A stretch of 41,888 nucleotides of DNA. It comes from Chlorobiota bacterium (GTDB taxonomy: Bacteria > Bacteroidota > Bacteroidia > Bacteroidales > B39-G9). A program made the position numbers and the translations under genes. The stretch is taken from the NCBI GenBank assembly GCA_013152655.1, contig JAADFW010000271.1:1-41888 (forward strand), given 5' to 3'. A model generated the notes under the pieces. That model was not told the DNA's origin. It did no database searches and saw only the letters and a program-made list of their open reading frames with translations. Positions 19,533-26,329 of this stretch are shown piece after piece; position 1 is the first letter of the stretch, and each line of letters opens with the position of its first letter.

Positions 19533-19570
19533 AAAAAGCCTGCGAATCAGTTGATTTGTGGGCTTTTTTG
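19533..19570 (+). terminator. Terminator of tRNA-Leu unit 1
   Basis: AAAAAGCC pairs with GGCTTTTT, and the stem extends inward through wobble pairs to a 4-nt loop (AGTT). It ends in a T-run. The same hairpin follows units 2 and 3. Confidence 0.75.
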
Positions 19571-19619
19571 GTTTATCATCATCTCATAGATCAGTAAAAT
19601 AATTCAATAAAAAATCTTT

Positions 19620-19790
19620 GTCCAAGTAGCGGAATTGGTAGATGCGCCGGACTTAAAATCCAGTGACCATTGCGGGCGTGCAGGTGCCGAAAAACTTAAA
19701 TCTTCGATTTTATTGTTTTTCGTGCATTCTCGAATTTGTTTCAAAATCAAAGTTTTTGGCAAATTCGGAATTCGAGCCCGGCCCCGGGTA
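19620..19790 (+). pseudogene. tRNA-Leu(UAA)-like, unit 2, interrupted by an 86-nt T-loop insertion
   Basis: Same tRNA as unit 1 but 171 nt long. An 86-nt insertion (19685-19770) lies exactly between the 5' strand of the T stem (GCAGG) and the intact T loop TTCGAGC. Further lesions are acceptor GTCCAAG, which mispairs at two positions with CCCGGGT, a C x A mismatch in the anticodon stem (CCGGA/TCCAG), a changed variable arm (GACC versus GGGC) and an A x G mismatch in the T stem. It is probably not a functional tRNA as written, unless processed. Confidence 0.75.
19685..19770 (+). other. 86-nt two-hairpin insertion in tRNA-Leu unit 2
   Basis: Hairpin A pairs CGAAAAAC (19688-19695) with GTTTTTCG (19715-19722) around an inner stem AAATC-TTC-GATTT. 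Hairpin B pairs CGAATTTG (19731-19738) with CAAATTCG (19760-19767) around CAAAATC-AAA-GTTTTTG. Alternatively, CTCGAATT (19729-19736) can pair with AATTCGAG (19769-19776), which would capture the T loop. No ORF. Confidence 0.8.
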
Positions 19791-19793
19791 CGG

Positions 19794-19829
19794 AAAAGCC
19801 TGCGAATCAGTTGATTTGTGGGCTTTTTT
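19794..19829 (+). terminator. Terminator of tRNA-Leu unit 2
   Basis: Copy of the AAAAGCC/GGCTTTT hairpin with a T-run, identical in design to that of unit 1. Confidence 0.7.
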
Positions 19830-19878
19830 GCTTTATCCTCATCTCATAGATTAGTAAAACAATTCAATAAATAATTTT

Positions 19879-20049
19879 GCCCAGGTGGCGGAATTGGTAG
19901 ATGCGCCGGACTTAAAATCCAGTGACCATTGCGGTCGTGCAGGTGCCGAAAAACTTAAATCTTCGATTTTATTGTTTTTCGTGCATTCTCGAATTTGTTT
20001 CAAAATCATAGATTTTGGTAAATTCGGAATTCGAGCCCGGCCCCGGGTA
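19879..20049 (+). pseudogene. tRNA-Leu(UAA)-like, unit 3, interrupted by an 86-nt T-loop insertion
   Basis: 171 nt. Acceptor and variable arms are identical to unit 1. The anticodon stem has the same C x A mismatch as unit 2, and the T stem has the same A x G mismatch. The insertion (19944-20029) is at the identical position. With fewer lesions than unit 2, this copy is the best candidate for a tRNA that could work in an interrupted or processed form. The frame starting MAELVDAPDLKSSD across it is the well-known spurious translation of tRNA-Leu genes. Confidence 0.75.
19944..20029 (+). other. 86-nt two-hairpin insertion in tRNA-Leu unit 3
   Basis: Hairpin A is identical to that of unit 2. 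In hairpin B the inner stem CAAAATC-ATA-GATTTTG pairs perfectly, whereas unit 2 has one T x T mismatch there. The outer stem keeps pairing through a G-U where unit 2 has G-C. Differences between copies therefore fall in loops or largely preserve the helix. Confidence 0.8.
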
Positions 20050-20052
20050 CGG

Positions 20053-20088
20053 AAAAGCCTGCGAATCAGTTGATTTGTGGGCTTTTTT
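20053..20088 (+). terminator. Terminator of tRNA-Leu unit 3
   Basis: Third copy of the AAAAGCC/GGCTTTT hairpin followed by a T-run. Confidence 0.7.
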
Positions 20089-20116
20089 GGTTTTATCAGA
20101 GATAATACACAACTTA

Positions 20117-20560
20117 TTATTTTAACATATCTGACCAAGGTTTTATCCAAAAACCTGCAATTTTTCCTGATTCATTTAACACAACTCTTACCTCAAGCTT
20201 CTTTTTACTCTTTTCAAAATTGCTTTTAAATCGAAAAATCAGAATAGAATTGTTATTACCCTGAATCCATGTTTCAGCATACTCCAAACTTTTAAAATCA
20301 CCAAATTTATCACTAAGTTGGTGGTAAATGAGTTTTTGATTTTGCTCTGTCAATTGACTTTTTAATGCATCAATCGCCTCGTCGTGAAATTCGTAAAAAC
20401 TTCCTTCTCTTAGTTTTGTTAAATAATTAACAGCAAAATTTTGTGCTATTTGCAGCTTGATTTTATCAAGTTCCGTATTATCGAGTTTTTTAAAATCCTG
20501 ACTGCATGAATTTAAACTAAATATGAAATATACGCCTAATATAAATACTAATGATTTCAT
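20117..20560 (-). CDS. Small lipoprotein, DUF3887-like
   Basis: 147-aa exported protein with a lipobox-like signal (FIFSLNSC, cysteine at about residue 19). The mature part resembles DUF3887 proteins: an N-terminal helix with an FxxxLxxGxFxxFHDEA pattern, then a gating sheet ending in KIAGFWIKPW. Such domains have an NTF2-like or cystatin-like fold and are often found beside membrane proteins of unknown role. It is the last gene of a three-gene leftward operon, with 3 nt to the membrane protein gene and then the DUF2089 regulator. No function is known. Confidence 0.6.
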   Translation of the reverse strand: MKSLVFILGVYFIFSLNSCSQDFKKLDNTELDKIKLQIAQNFAVNYLTKLREGSFYEFHDEAIDALKSQLTEQNQKLIYHQLSDKFGDFKSLEYAETWIQGNNNSILIFRFKSNFEKSKKKLEVRVVLNESGKIAGFWIKPWSDMLK

Positions 20561-20563
20561 TTT

Positions 20564-21109
20564 TTATGTTTTAAATATTAATAAATAAATTACCATTCTT
20601 GTGACTATTTCAGAGAATAATATGCTGATTATAAATGAAATTATTAACCTTTCATTTTTCAGGTTGCAAGAAATTCGAAATCCATTAAATAATAGAATGA
20701 TTGTCCAAATAACCGAAACCAAATAAAACACTATTATTAAATACATTTTCCATGATTGAAATACAAAACTTTGCAAAAATGGGAAAGACCTAATCAAAGG
20801 TGCTATGATTAAGGGCAGCCTAGATAATACTGAGGTTCCAAAAATATCTATTATTCTTATTCTTGATTTTGATAAAAGTAAACCTGATAGAAATAAGAAT
20901 ACTGATATTGAAACCCAGTTAATAAGATTCTCTAAAAGGTAAAAAACAAAATCTGCATCTTTAGCAAAGTCAAGATTTAAAAGTCCATTTAAATGTGTCC
21001 CTGTTAAAAAAGCTAAATAGGCAGTTATAAATAATCCAATTAATCCTATAAGTAAGGATTTGAGTCCGGCAATTCTCGTAAAAGGAGCATATAAATAATT
21101 AATCTTCAT
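20564..21109 (-). CDS. Yip1-like integral membrane protein
   Basis: 181-aa protein with about five membrane helices and the Yip1-family pattern: an amphipathic start (APFTRIAGLKSLLIGLIGL), then FLSGLLLSKSRIRIIDIFGTSVLSRLPLII in the middle. The frame begins at TTG 21118, but ATG 21109 is preferred. It overlaps the stop of the DUF2089 gene by 11 nt, suggesting translational coupling. A role in membrane organisation or as partner of the lipoprotein is guesswork. Confidence 0.6.
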   Translation of the reverse strand: MKINYLYAPFTRIAGLKSLLIGLIGLFITAYLAFLTGTHLNGLLNLDFAKDADFVFYLLENLINWVSISVFLFLSGLLLSKSRIRIIDIFGTSVLSRLPLIIAPLIRSFPFLQSFVFQSWKMYLIIVFYLVSVIWTIILLFNGFRISCNLKNERLIISFIISILFSEIVTRMVIYLLIFKT

Positions 21110-21380
21110 TAGTTTCAAGTGTATTAATACTATTAATTATCTCATCAAGTTTATTCCGTACTGTTGGATAACTCAAGTTCATATTTTGAGCCATTATTTT
21201 CAAACTCCCACTTGCTTTAGCAAAGTCAAGAATGAATTTTTGGTCATCAATTGATAGTTGAGAAATAATAGGTAAAGAATATAGCCCTGAAACTTCAGTC
21301 TCACATTTATCACATTGCAATTGTTTAACTTTTAAAAAGCTTTCACAACTTGGACATCTTATCGGGAGCTTTTTATTCAT
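21099..21380 (-). CDS. DUF2089 family protein: zinc ribbon plus helix-turn-helix
   Basis: 93-aa protein. Residues 9-29 hold a four-cysteine zinc ribbon (CPSC...CDKC). Residues about 40-85 form a helix-turn-helix with the sequence LDFAKASGSLKIMAQNMNLSYPTVRNKLDEI, typical of DUF2089 and related to sigma-70 region 4-like HTHs. It probably regulates its own operon (DUF2089, Yip1-like, lipoprotein). A near-ideal promoter lies just upstream with a leader of only about ten nucleotides. Confidence 0.82.
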   Translation of the reverse strand: MNKKLPIRCPSCESFLKVKQLQCDKCETEVSGLYSLPIISQLSIDDQKFILDFAKASGSLKIMAQNMNLSYPTVRNKLDEIINSINTLETNED

Positions 21381-21395
21381 TTAAATAATTTTAAA

Positions 21396-21426
21396 CAAAA
21401 ATAACCATTAATTTAATATTATCAAA
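21396..21426 (-). promoter_or_regulatory. Promoter of the DUF2089 operon
   Basis: On the minus strand TTTG (21423-21426), 19 nt and TATTTTTG (21396-21403) match the Bacteroidota consensus exactly, 15 nt before the ATG at 21380. Confidence 0.7.
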
Positions 21427-21622
21427 CTATAATTTAACATTATTCATATTAAACTTAATTTTTCTTATTATTAATTAACTTATGAAGGTGCAATATTGTA
21501 TTCTATTTTAAAGGTCTTATAGCGAAACAGATGTACAAAAATAAGGTTAACAATCCCAAATTTATTGGGAAAGTCTTAATTTCCATAAAAAACGGCTGTA
21601 ATAAATGTATGCATTTCCCAAG

Positions 21623-22006
21623 TTAATACATAGTATTCCCATTTGCTGAATCTTCGGGTATTTGTTGCATAGAATCCCAATGTTCAACTATTTTCCCATT
21701 CTCATCAAATCTGAAAAAGTCCATAGTAACATATTCTTCATTGCCTGGCCATTTTTGGTGTGTATGAAGAGCTACCAAATCGCCCTCAGCAACAGCTCTT
21801 GCAAAGTTAATACTCTTATCAGGATACTCCTTCCCCATTCGTTCAAAATATGCAATGAATGGTTCTTTCCCATCTCCAACCAAAGGGTTGTGCTGGATAT
21901 ATTTATTCCCAACAAATAATTTTACCGCTTTTCGAGGATTACCTTCATATGCCATTTTATAAAACTCAATGGCATTCTTTTTATTCATTTCTAAATTATG
22001 ATTCAT
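21623..22006 (-). CDS. SnoaL-like / NTF2-fold protein
   Basis: 127-aa soluble protein of the SnoaL-like polyketide-cyclase family: AIEFYKMAYEGNPRKAVKLF, then YIQHNPLVGDG (the family's QHNP motif), and MDFFRFDENGKIVEHWDSMQ near the end. Members are small enzymes or binding proteins of diverse, often unknown activity. The QHNP...EHWD arrangement is common in widespread hydrolase-like homologues. It is a single gene with about 190 nt upstream and 240 nt downstream. A CCCAA/TTGGG hairpin at 21555-21569 is a weak candidate terminator. Confidence 0.8.
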   Translation of the reverse strand: MNHNLEMNKKNAIEFYKMAYEGNPRKAVKLFVGNKYIQHNPLVGDGKEPFIAYFERMGKEYPDKSINFARAVAEGDLVALHTHQKWPGNEEYVTMDFFRFDENGKIVEHWDSMQQIPEDSANGNTMY

Positions 22007-22194
22007 ATATTTTTTTTAGTCATATTTTTCCGGACATTCATGCTTTTAGCCTTGTATAGCTGTGAAACAATTGAAACCTGCTTATATTATTTTTTATTTC
22101 AAAGATGTTATATAATCAATTTAAAAATATCATTTTAATCAACAGGTTCTTACGTTATTCATAAGGATTTTATGTGCCGTAAATTACGTTTTCT

Positions 22195-22953
22195 TCAATT
22201 CACTACTTTTATTTCAATATCGTCTAAAAACATTATTACATCACTATCTGAAGTGGTTGCTGTTACTCCAATCTGGATACTTTGGTACATTCCTTTTGTA
22301 CCTTGAATAAAATATAGTTTATCTTTGGGTAAAGTTTCAATGTTTGTAGCATTAATTAGCAGAACGTCATCTTGCCACAATTTGATATAGCCTTCGTCTT
22401 TTTGTTTTAAATCAATCTCAATCTTTAATTCAACCCATTGGTTTCTTGGAAAAGATATTTTCTTTTCGTTTGTTTGTTGAATGGTTGGTTCGCCGTATTT
22501 ATTTCTTTCAATTAGCAGGCAATCATTATCATCAATTGCAATTCGAATACCGGGACTGGCACCAATTACGGCATTTTCCTCAATATCAAATAAAAATACG
22601 TAATTTAAATCATCTGTACCTTGTAGATAAAACCAGGCTGATATTTGCACTATATCATTTTCCCAAAAAGCCATTTTATTGTTGGCAATATCGCTTTTAG
22701 AAATAGTTCCTTTTGTAGCAAATATTTTTAAACAATTATTACCCGAATGGGCATTGTTTGTATCAATTTCAATAAAATTACTTGCTATTGTCTGTTGATA
22801 GTATTCCCAATTTCCACTAAGAAATAAATTATCTGTCTTGTTTATTCCCTCAAAATCTTCATAAAGATTATTTTTCCCACAAAAAAATTCCTCCTTATTC
22901 CACCCAAAGAGAATAAACCCTGCCACAAGAAATATAATTAATGATTTATTCAT
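22195..22953 (-). CDS. Secreted beta-sandwich (concanavalin/LamG-like) protein
   Basis: 252-aa exported protein. A short hydrophobic signal segment (residues 4-18) is followed by a domain with the pattern of jelly-roll carbohydrate-binding or polysaccharide-lyase folds: SGNNCLKIF, VQISAWFYLQG, PRNQWVELKIEID, GYIKLWQDDVLLINATN and a final FLDDIEIKVV strand. No catalytic motif can be assigned. Its start overlaps the stop of the preceding gene (ATGA), so the two secreted proteins are co-translated. Possible roles are glycan binding or surface display. Confidence is only moderate. Confidence 0.55.
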   Translation of the reverse strand: MNKSLIIFLVAGFILFGWNKEEFFCGKNNLYEDFEGINKTDNLFLSGNWEYYQQTIASNFIEIDTNNAHSGNNCLKIFATKGTISKSDIANNKMAFWENDIVQISAWFYLQGTDDLNYVFLFDIEENAVIGASPGIRIAIDDNDCLLIERNKYGEPTIQQTNEKKISFPRNQWVELKIEIDLKQKDEGYIKLWQDDVLLINATNIETLPKDKLYFIQGTKGMYQSIQIGVTATTSDSDVIMFLDDIEIKVVN

Positions 22954-23429
22954 TTCATGGAATTTAAGTTATAGCCTATTGAAATTCCCAACCAATTTTG
23001 ATATTGAAAATCTAAAATATATGAAATCAATGGGGTGTACGAAACACGATAGAAAAATCTTTTTCCGGCATTTTGATAACGATAACCAATAACAGGTGTT
23101 GTTAAAGAAAAAAACCTGCCTTTGGTTGACATACTAATACCCTGCCCTATTCCTAATTCTATTTTATGGTTTTTTTTACCAATTAGCCCACTAATAGTAG
23201 TGGGTATAATAAATACAAACCCGGCATTTTTGTCAATTGGAAAACCGCTAATTCCAATTCTCCACAACAAATCAATTTTACCATTTTTATTAAAAATATT
23301 TTCATAGTTAACTGAACCAAATCCGGCACTACCACCAAGTTCTATATATACGGATTTTTTTTGCACAAATTCCTGACAGAATGCTTGTGTAGCCAAAATC
23401 AAAATAAATATGGTTAACTTTACTTTCAT
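22950..23429 (-). CDS. Small predicted outer-membrane or periplasmic protein
   Basis: 159-aa protein with a signal peptide (about 1-18, ending FCQE). Alternating hydrophobic and polar strands rich in Gly and aromatics follow (YIELGGSAGFGSVNYENIF, IELGIGQGISMS, PVIGYRYQNAG, LGISIGYNL). This resembles small beta-barrel proteins of Bacteroidota, though too few strands are visible for a certain barrel. Family not recognised. It is coupled by a 4-nt ATGA overlap to the downstream secreted sandwich protein. Confidence 0.6.
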   Translation of the reverse strand: MKVKLTIFILILATQAFCQEFVQKKSVYIELGGSAGFGSVNYENIFNKNGKIDLLWRIGISGFPIDKNAGFVFIIPTTISGLIGKKNHKIELGIGQGISMSTKGRFFSLTTPVIGYRYQNAGKRFFYRVSYTPLISYILDFQYQNWLGISIGYNLNSMK

Positions 23430-23488
23430 GTTATTGATATTAAATCACCTGCCAATTTCTTTTCATTTATGCTTTTTTTTGGCTTCAT

Positions 23489-24070
23489 TTAATTTCTGTT
23501 ATAAATCTTAATGTCATATTTATTTAAAAGTCCTTTTACGCCTGTTAAAGAAAACTTTGATTTCTTAATTTTGTTGCTTTCAGGGTCAATGGAATAATTG
23601 TAAGAAGTTCTAAAATCTGCTTTCTCAATTATTGTATTATCAAATATTGCTCCCAATAAATCGCAATTGTCAAATAATGAACTTGTTAAATCACATTCTG
23701 TAAAATCAGTTTCTTGTAATTGTGAATTTTTAAAAATAGTCTTTTTTATTTTAGTTTTATAAAATGACGAATGGTTAAGAGAACAATTTTCAAAACTAAA
23801 CGAAAGCCCAAACGTGTTACAATTATCAAAATTAAGTCCTATCATTTTACTGTCCTTAAACTTACTATCTCTTAATACCGTCTTTACCAGTTTTGCCAAG
23901 CTTAAATTACAACCAATAAATTCACAATCCGTAAAGATAATTTCAGAAAGGTCAGTATTAGAAAAATCACAATTAATAAAATTACATCCTTCATATTCTC
24001 CCTTTTCCAGAGAATTTTCTTTGAAGTTAATCTTGTTAAAAGTTTTATCTTCTATGTAAACCTGTCCCAT
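23489..24070 (-). CDS. Pentapeptide-repeat protein (Qnr/MfpA-like fold)
   Basis: 193-aa protein made almost entirely of A(D/N)LxF-type pentapeptides (for example CNFINCDFSNTDLSEIIF and TDFTECDLTSSLFDNCDLLGAIF), giving a right-handed quadrilateral beta-helix. A short C-terminal helix segment (GVKGLLNKYDIKI) resembles the dimerisation tail of Qnr proteins. Qnr/MfpA members mimic DNA and protect gyrase. The same fold has other uses, so gyrase protection is only a possibility. No transporter, integron or mobile element adjoins it. It reads as a single gene. Confidence 0.85.
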   Translation of the reverse strand: MGQVYIEDKTFNKINFKENSLEKGEYEGCNFINCDFSNTDLSEIIFTDCEFIGCNLSLAKLVKTVLRDSKFKDSKMIGLNFDNCNTFGLSFSFENCSLNHSSFYKTKIKKTIFKNSQLQETDFTECDLTSSLFDNCDLLGAIFDNTIIEKADFRTSYNYSIDPESNKIKKSKFSLTGVKGLLNKYDIKIYNRN

Positions 24071-24270
24071 TTTCTATGAATTTATTCTCTAATTGAACCG
24101 TTTTGTCCGTTTACCGCCAATAGCAGTTTGTCTAAAATAATATTATTTATCAAATGGCACAACTGAAAAACATTTGCCATAAAATCTTTTTACAATCTGC
24201 AATAACTTTTTTTCTATCAATATCAGGACAATATCACAAAAAGAAAAGGCATTTTTTTACTAACTCTTCA

Positions 24271-24657
24271 CTATATTTTGATAAGCTTAACGGGTATTTT
24301 TATCAAATCGCTGTAATCCATGCCGGCTTCTTCCAAATCATCATCGTCTGACTTATAAAACCAATTTATTACAACTGAAGCCTTATCCTGATGGATTAAT
24401 TCTAATATTTTAAAAGCATCTAACAAACATTTTGAGGAACTTGTATTAAAATATTCCAAATGAATATTAACATCGGTATGCTTATGGGGAGTTTTAGCAT
24501 ATTCGTCTAACCAGTCAAGTAACGATTGGTATATTTCAATGGGGTCTTCATAAGTAGATTTCCCTTTTATTTCAATAATTCCTTTTTCTGCATTACAATA
24601 AATATAAGGTATTTCTAATTCTGCTTCAATTTCTAATATTGGAATATGTTTCTTCAA
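24271..24657 (-). CDS. SiaC-family regulatory phosphoprotein (DUF1987)
   Basis: 128-aa protein with the DUF1987 core: IIEIKGKSTYEDPIEIYQSLLDWLDEY, then LEYFNTSSSK (71-76 NTSSSK holds the serine/threonine cluster of the family's phosphorylation site) and VINWFYKSDDDDLEEAGMDY. In Pseudomonas SiaC is controlled by the SiaA phosphatase and SiaB kinase and activates a diguanylate cyclase. No siaA, siaB or GGDEF gene is in this window, so its partners must be elsewhere. Confidence 0.83.
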   Translation of the reverse strand: MKKHIPILEIEAELEIPYIYCNAEKGIIEIKGKSTYEDPIEIYQSLLDWLDEYAKTPHKHTDVNIHLEYFNTSSSKCLLDAFKILELIHQDKASVVINWFYKSDDDDLEEAGMDYSDLIKIPVKLIKI

Positions 24658-24835
24658 CTTACTTTTTTTAATTAATAAACAGCTCTTTCTTAAAATACAA
24701 ATTTACTTATTTTTTATTCTCAAGCAATTACGCAATGTGCATATCAAAATGTTATTATAATATTTAATACAAATCACCTGTTATTTAATACTTTATAAAT
24801 ACTTTTCCTTTTAAAAACCGGACTTTTGTACTGTC

Positions 24836-26311
24836 TTATTCTTCACTAATTTCAAATATTTTATTCCTGTCCCATTCTGCCCAATATTTTATTCCCAGGC
24901 TTCGTATAAGTTTCCAGTATCCTGATGTAAGCATCCCGTATTGTACAATTCCGTTATTAATATCCTCTTGAATCCGGTGTATATATTCATCTTTCAGTTT
25001 TATTCTTATTGTATCTTTTTTAGTCATAAATATGGCAGCCGGCATAAGCAAAGTATCTTTTACGCTTGCTATTGTACCATGCCCGAAAGTAGCACCGGTA
25101 CTTACTTGCAATCCATCATTCAAACAGCCCAACGGAGGCTGATTTCCGGCATAAGTTTGAACTACAATTTCATCACGGTTTGCATTTAAAACTTCCATTG
25201 CTTTTAATCCCATTTTTGCTCCCAGAATAGAATAAATTCCCAGATGTCCGTGAATTTCATTGGTTAACACACAAAATTCCCATTCCAATTCGCCATAATC
25301 AGAAATTGTTTTTTCCATTCGCTCTTTAACATCACTCCTGTAAAAACCTGGTAAAAGCGGGAAACTCTCAAATACAATTTGCTTGTTAATAATGTAACTT
25401 CCTGATAAAATTTTCACCATTTTTTCTTTAACAGCATTCATGTCGTAATTTACAACATACTGAATTTTAGGATTTTGCAAATCATATTCAAAATCAAATA
25501 ATTCAGGATAGATATAATACACAGGTACCAAATCGTCAAATAAAGGTAAGTTTCCTTCATTAATTTTATTTAGAAAATAAGGAATCTGAAAACCTTGAAC
25601 AACATTTTGTGCAGATTTTGAATTTATATTTTTAATTGATTGAAATAAAGTAGTATCAAAATATGCATATTCATTGTTTAATTTTGAAAGTATTTTTATC
25701 TCAACTCCTGAATTACAAACATAATTAGCTGAAGCAGAATCTCTTGTAAAGTTAAAGCCGGTATGTTTTTTATAGTTTTTATTGTACCAAATAACATTCT
25801 TTATATTCGCCTTAATTGCCGGATTTATTGTAAGTGCCTCAGCCAAATTGCTTAAAGGGCCTAAACAAATAACCGTTACGGGAACTTCCGATTGCAAAAT
25901 GCTACTTATTAATACTGATGAAGCATCATCTTTTTTCAATAAACTATTTGTATCGCTAATATTCCCCCATTGTATTTTAAAAGAATATTTTCTGTGTACC
26001 GGTATAGTTGTATTCACAATTTTACCTTTTGCTACCGGAATGTTTTTTTTATTATAAAAACTTAACAATTGGCTGGCTTTTTTCATTCCCTGGTTAGGTG
26101 AAAGTATTCCGTCAACTACTGTTATAGCTTTAATATTAAGCTCGTTAACAGAAAAAAACATTGACAAAGCACGAAAATCATCCATTGCACAATCGGTATC
26201 AATAATTACCGGTGAAAGCATTTTATTTTCCTGTGCATAAATAATTCCGCTTAAAAAAAAGGATAAAATAATTAAAACATAAATTCTGGAATTATTAAAA
26301 AAAGGTTTCAT
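24836..26311 (-). CDS. Secreted nucleoside hydrolase-like and FmdE-like fusion protein
   Basis: 491-aa protein with a signal peptide (about 10-27, SGIIYAQ). Residues 30-310 resemble inosine-uridine nucleoside hydrolases: calcium-site aspartates D38, D40, D44 and D45 in IDTDCAMDDFRAL, GPLSNLAEAL (150-159), and a later D190 in RDSASANYV. Residues about 315-490 match the FmdE family, with HGH (353-355), GAKMGLKAMEVL, and C395-N-D-G-L-Q followed by TGATFGHG. FmdE proteins are linked to metal-dependent systems, but their role is poorly known. The gene is 18 nt downstream of the TonB receptor and belongs to a NikR-controlled cluster, so a periplasmic role in releasing or handling a nickel (or cobalt) complex is plausible. 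That role is inference. Confidence 0.78.
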   Translation of the reverse strand: MKPFFNNSRIYVLIILSFFLSGIIYAQENKMLSPVIIDTDCAMDDFRALSMFFSVNELNIKAITVVDGILSPNQGMKKASQLLSFYNKKNIPVAKGKIVNTTIPVHRKYSFKIQWGNISDTNSLLKKDDASSVLISSILQSEVPVTVICLGPLSNLAEALTINPAIKANIKNVIWYNKNYKKHTGFNFTRDSASANYVCNSGVEIKILSKLNNEYAYFDTTLFQSIKNINSKSAQNVVQGFQIPYFLNKINEGNLPLFDDLVPVYYIYPELFDFEYDLQNPKIQYVVNYDMNAVKEKMVKILSGSYIINKQIVFESFPLLPGFYRSDVKERMEKTISDYGELEWEFCVLTNEIHGHLGIYSILGAKMGLKAMEVLNANRDEIVVQTYAGNQPPLGCLNDGLQVSTGATFGHGTIASVKDTLLMPAAIFMTKKDTIRIKLKDEYIHRIQEDINNGIVQYGMLTSGYWKLIRSLGIKYWAEWDRNKIFEISEE

Positions 26312-26329
26312 TTTATTATATTTCTTAAA

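Larger units (their letters stand above)
19409..20090 (+). repeat. Tandem array of three tRNA-Leu(UAA) transcription units
   Basis: Three head-to-tail units each contain a short AT-rich leader with the core ATTCAATAAA, a tRNA-Leu(UAA) sequence and the same hairpin terminator. Unit starts are 19446, 19620 and 19879. The first step is 174 nt and the second is 259 nt, the difference being the 86-nt insertion present only in units 2 and 3. Units 2 and 3 also share stem changes absent from unit 1, so they probably arose by duplicating an already interrupted copy. Confidence 0.9.

Noticed and set aside
19446-20049. Group I intron in tRNA-Leu(UAA), as in cyanobacteria
   Set aside because: The anticodon loop is uninterrupted in all three copies, and the insertion is in the T arm and only 86 nt, far too short for a group I intron.
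19885-20073. 62-aa frame starting MAELVDAPDLKSSD, and a similar 63-aa frame at 19663-19854
   Set aside because: Both are translations of tRNA-Leu sequence and its insertion. This peptide is a classic spurious product of tRNA-Leu genes.
19409-20090. CRISPR-like array
   Set aside because: The three repeats are whole tRNA transcription units of 170-260 nt, not short repeats with unique spacers, and no cas gene is near.
24154-24351. 65-aa rightward frame (MAQLKNICHKIF...)
   Set aside because: Overlaps the 3' end of the SiaC-like gene, has no promoter or recognisable domain, and its composition looks like translated AT-rich noncoding DNA.
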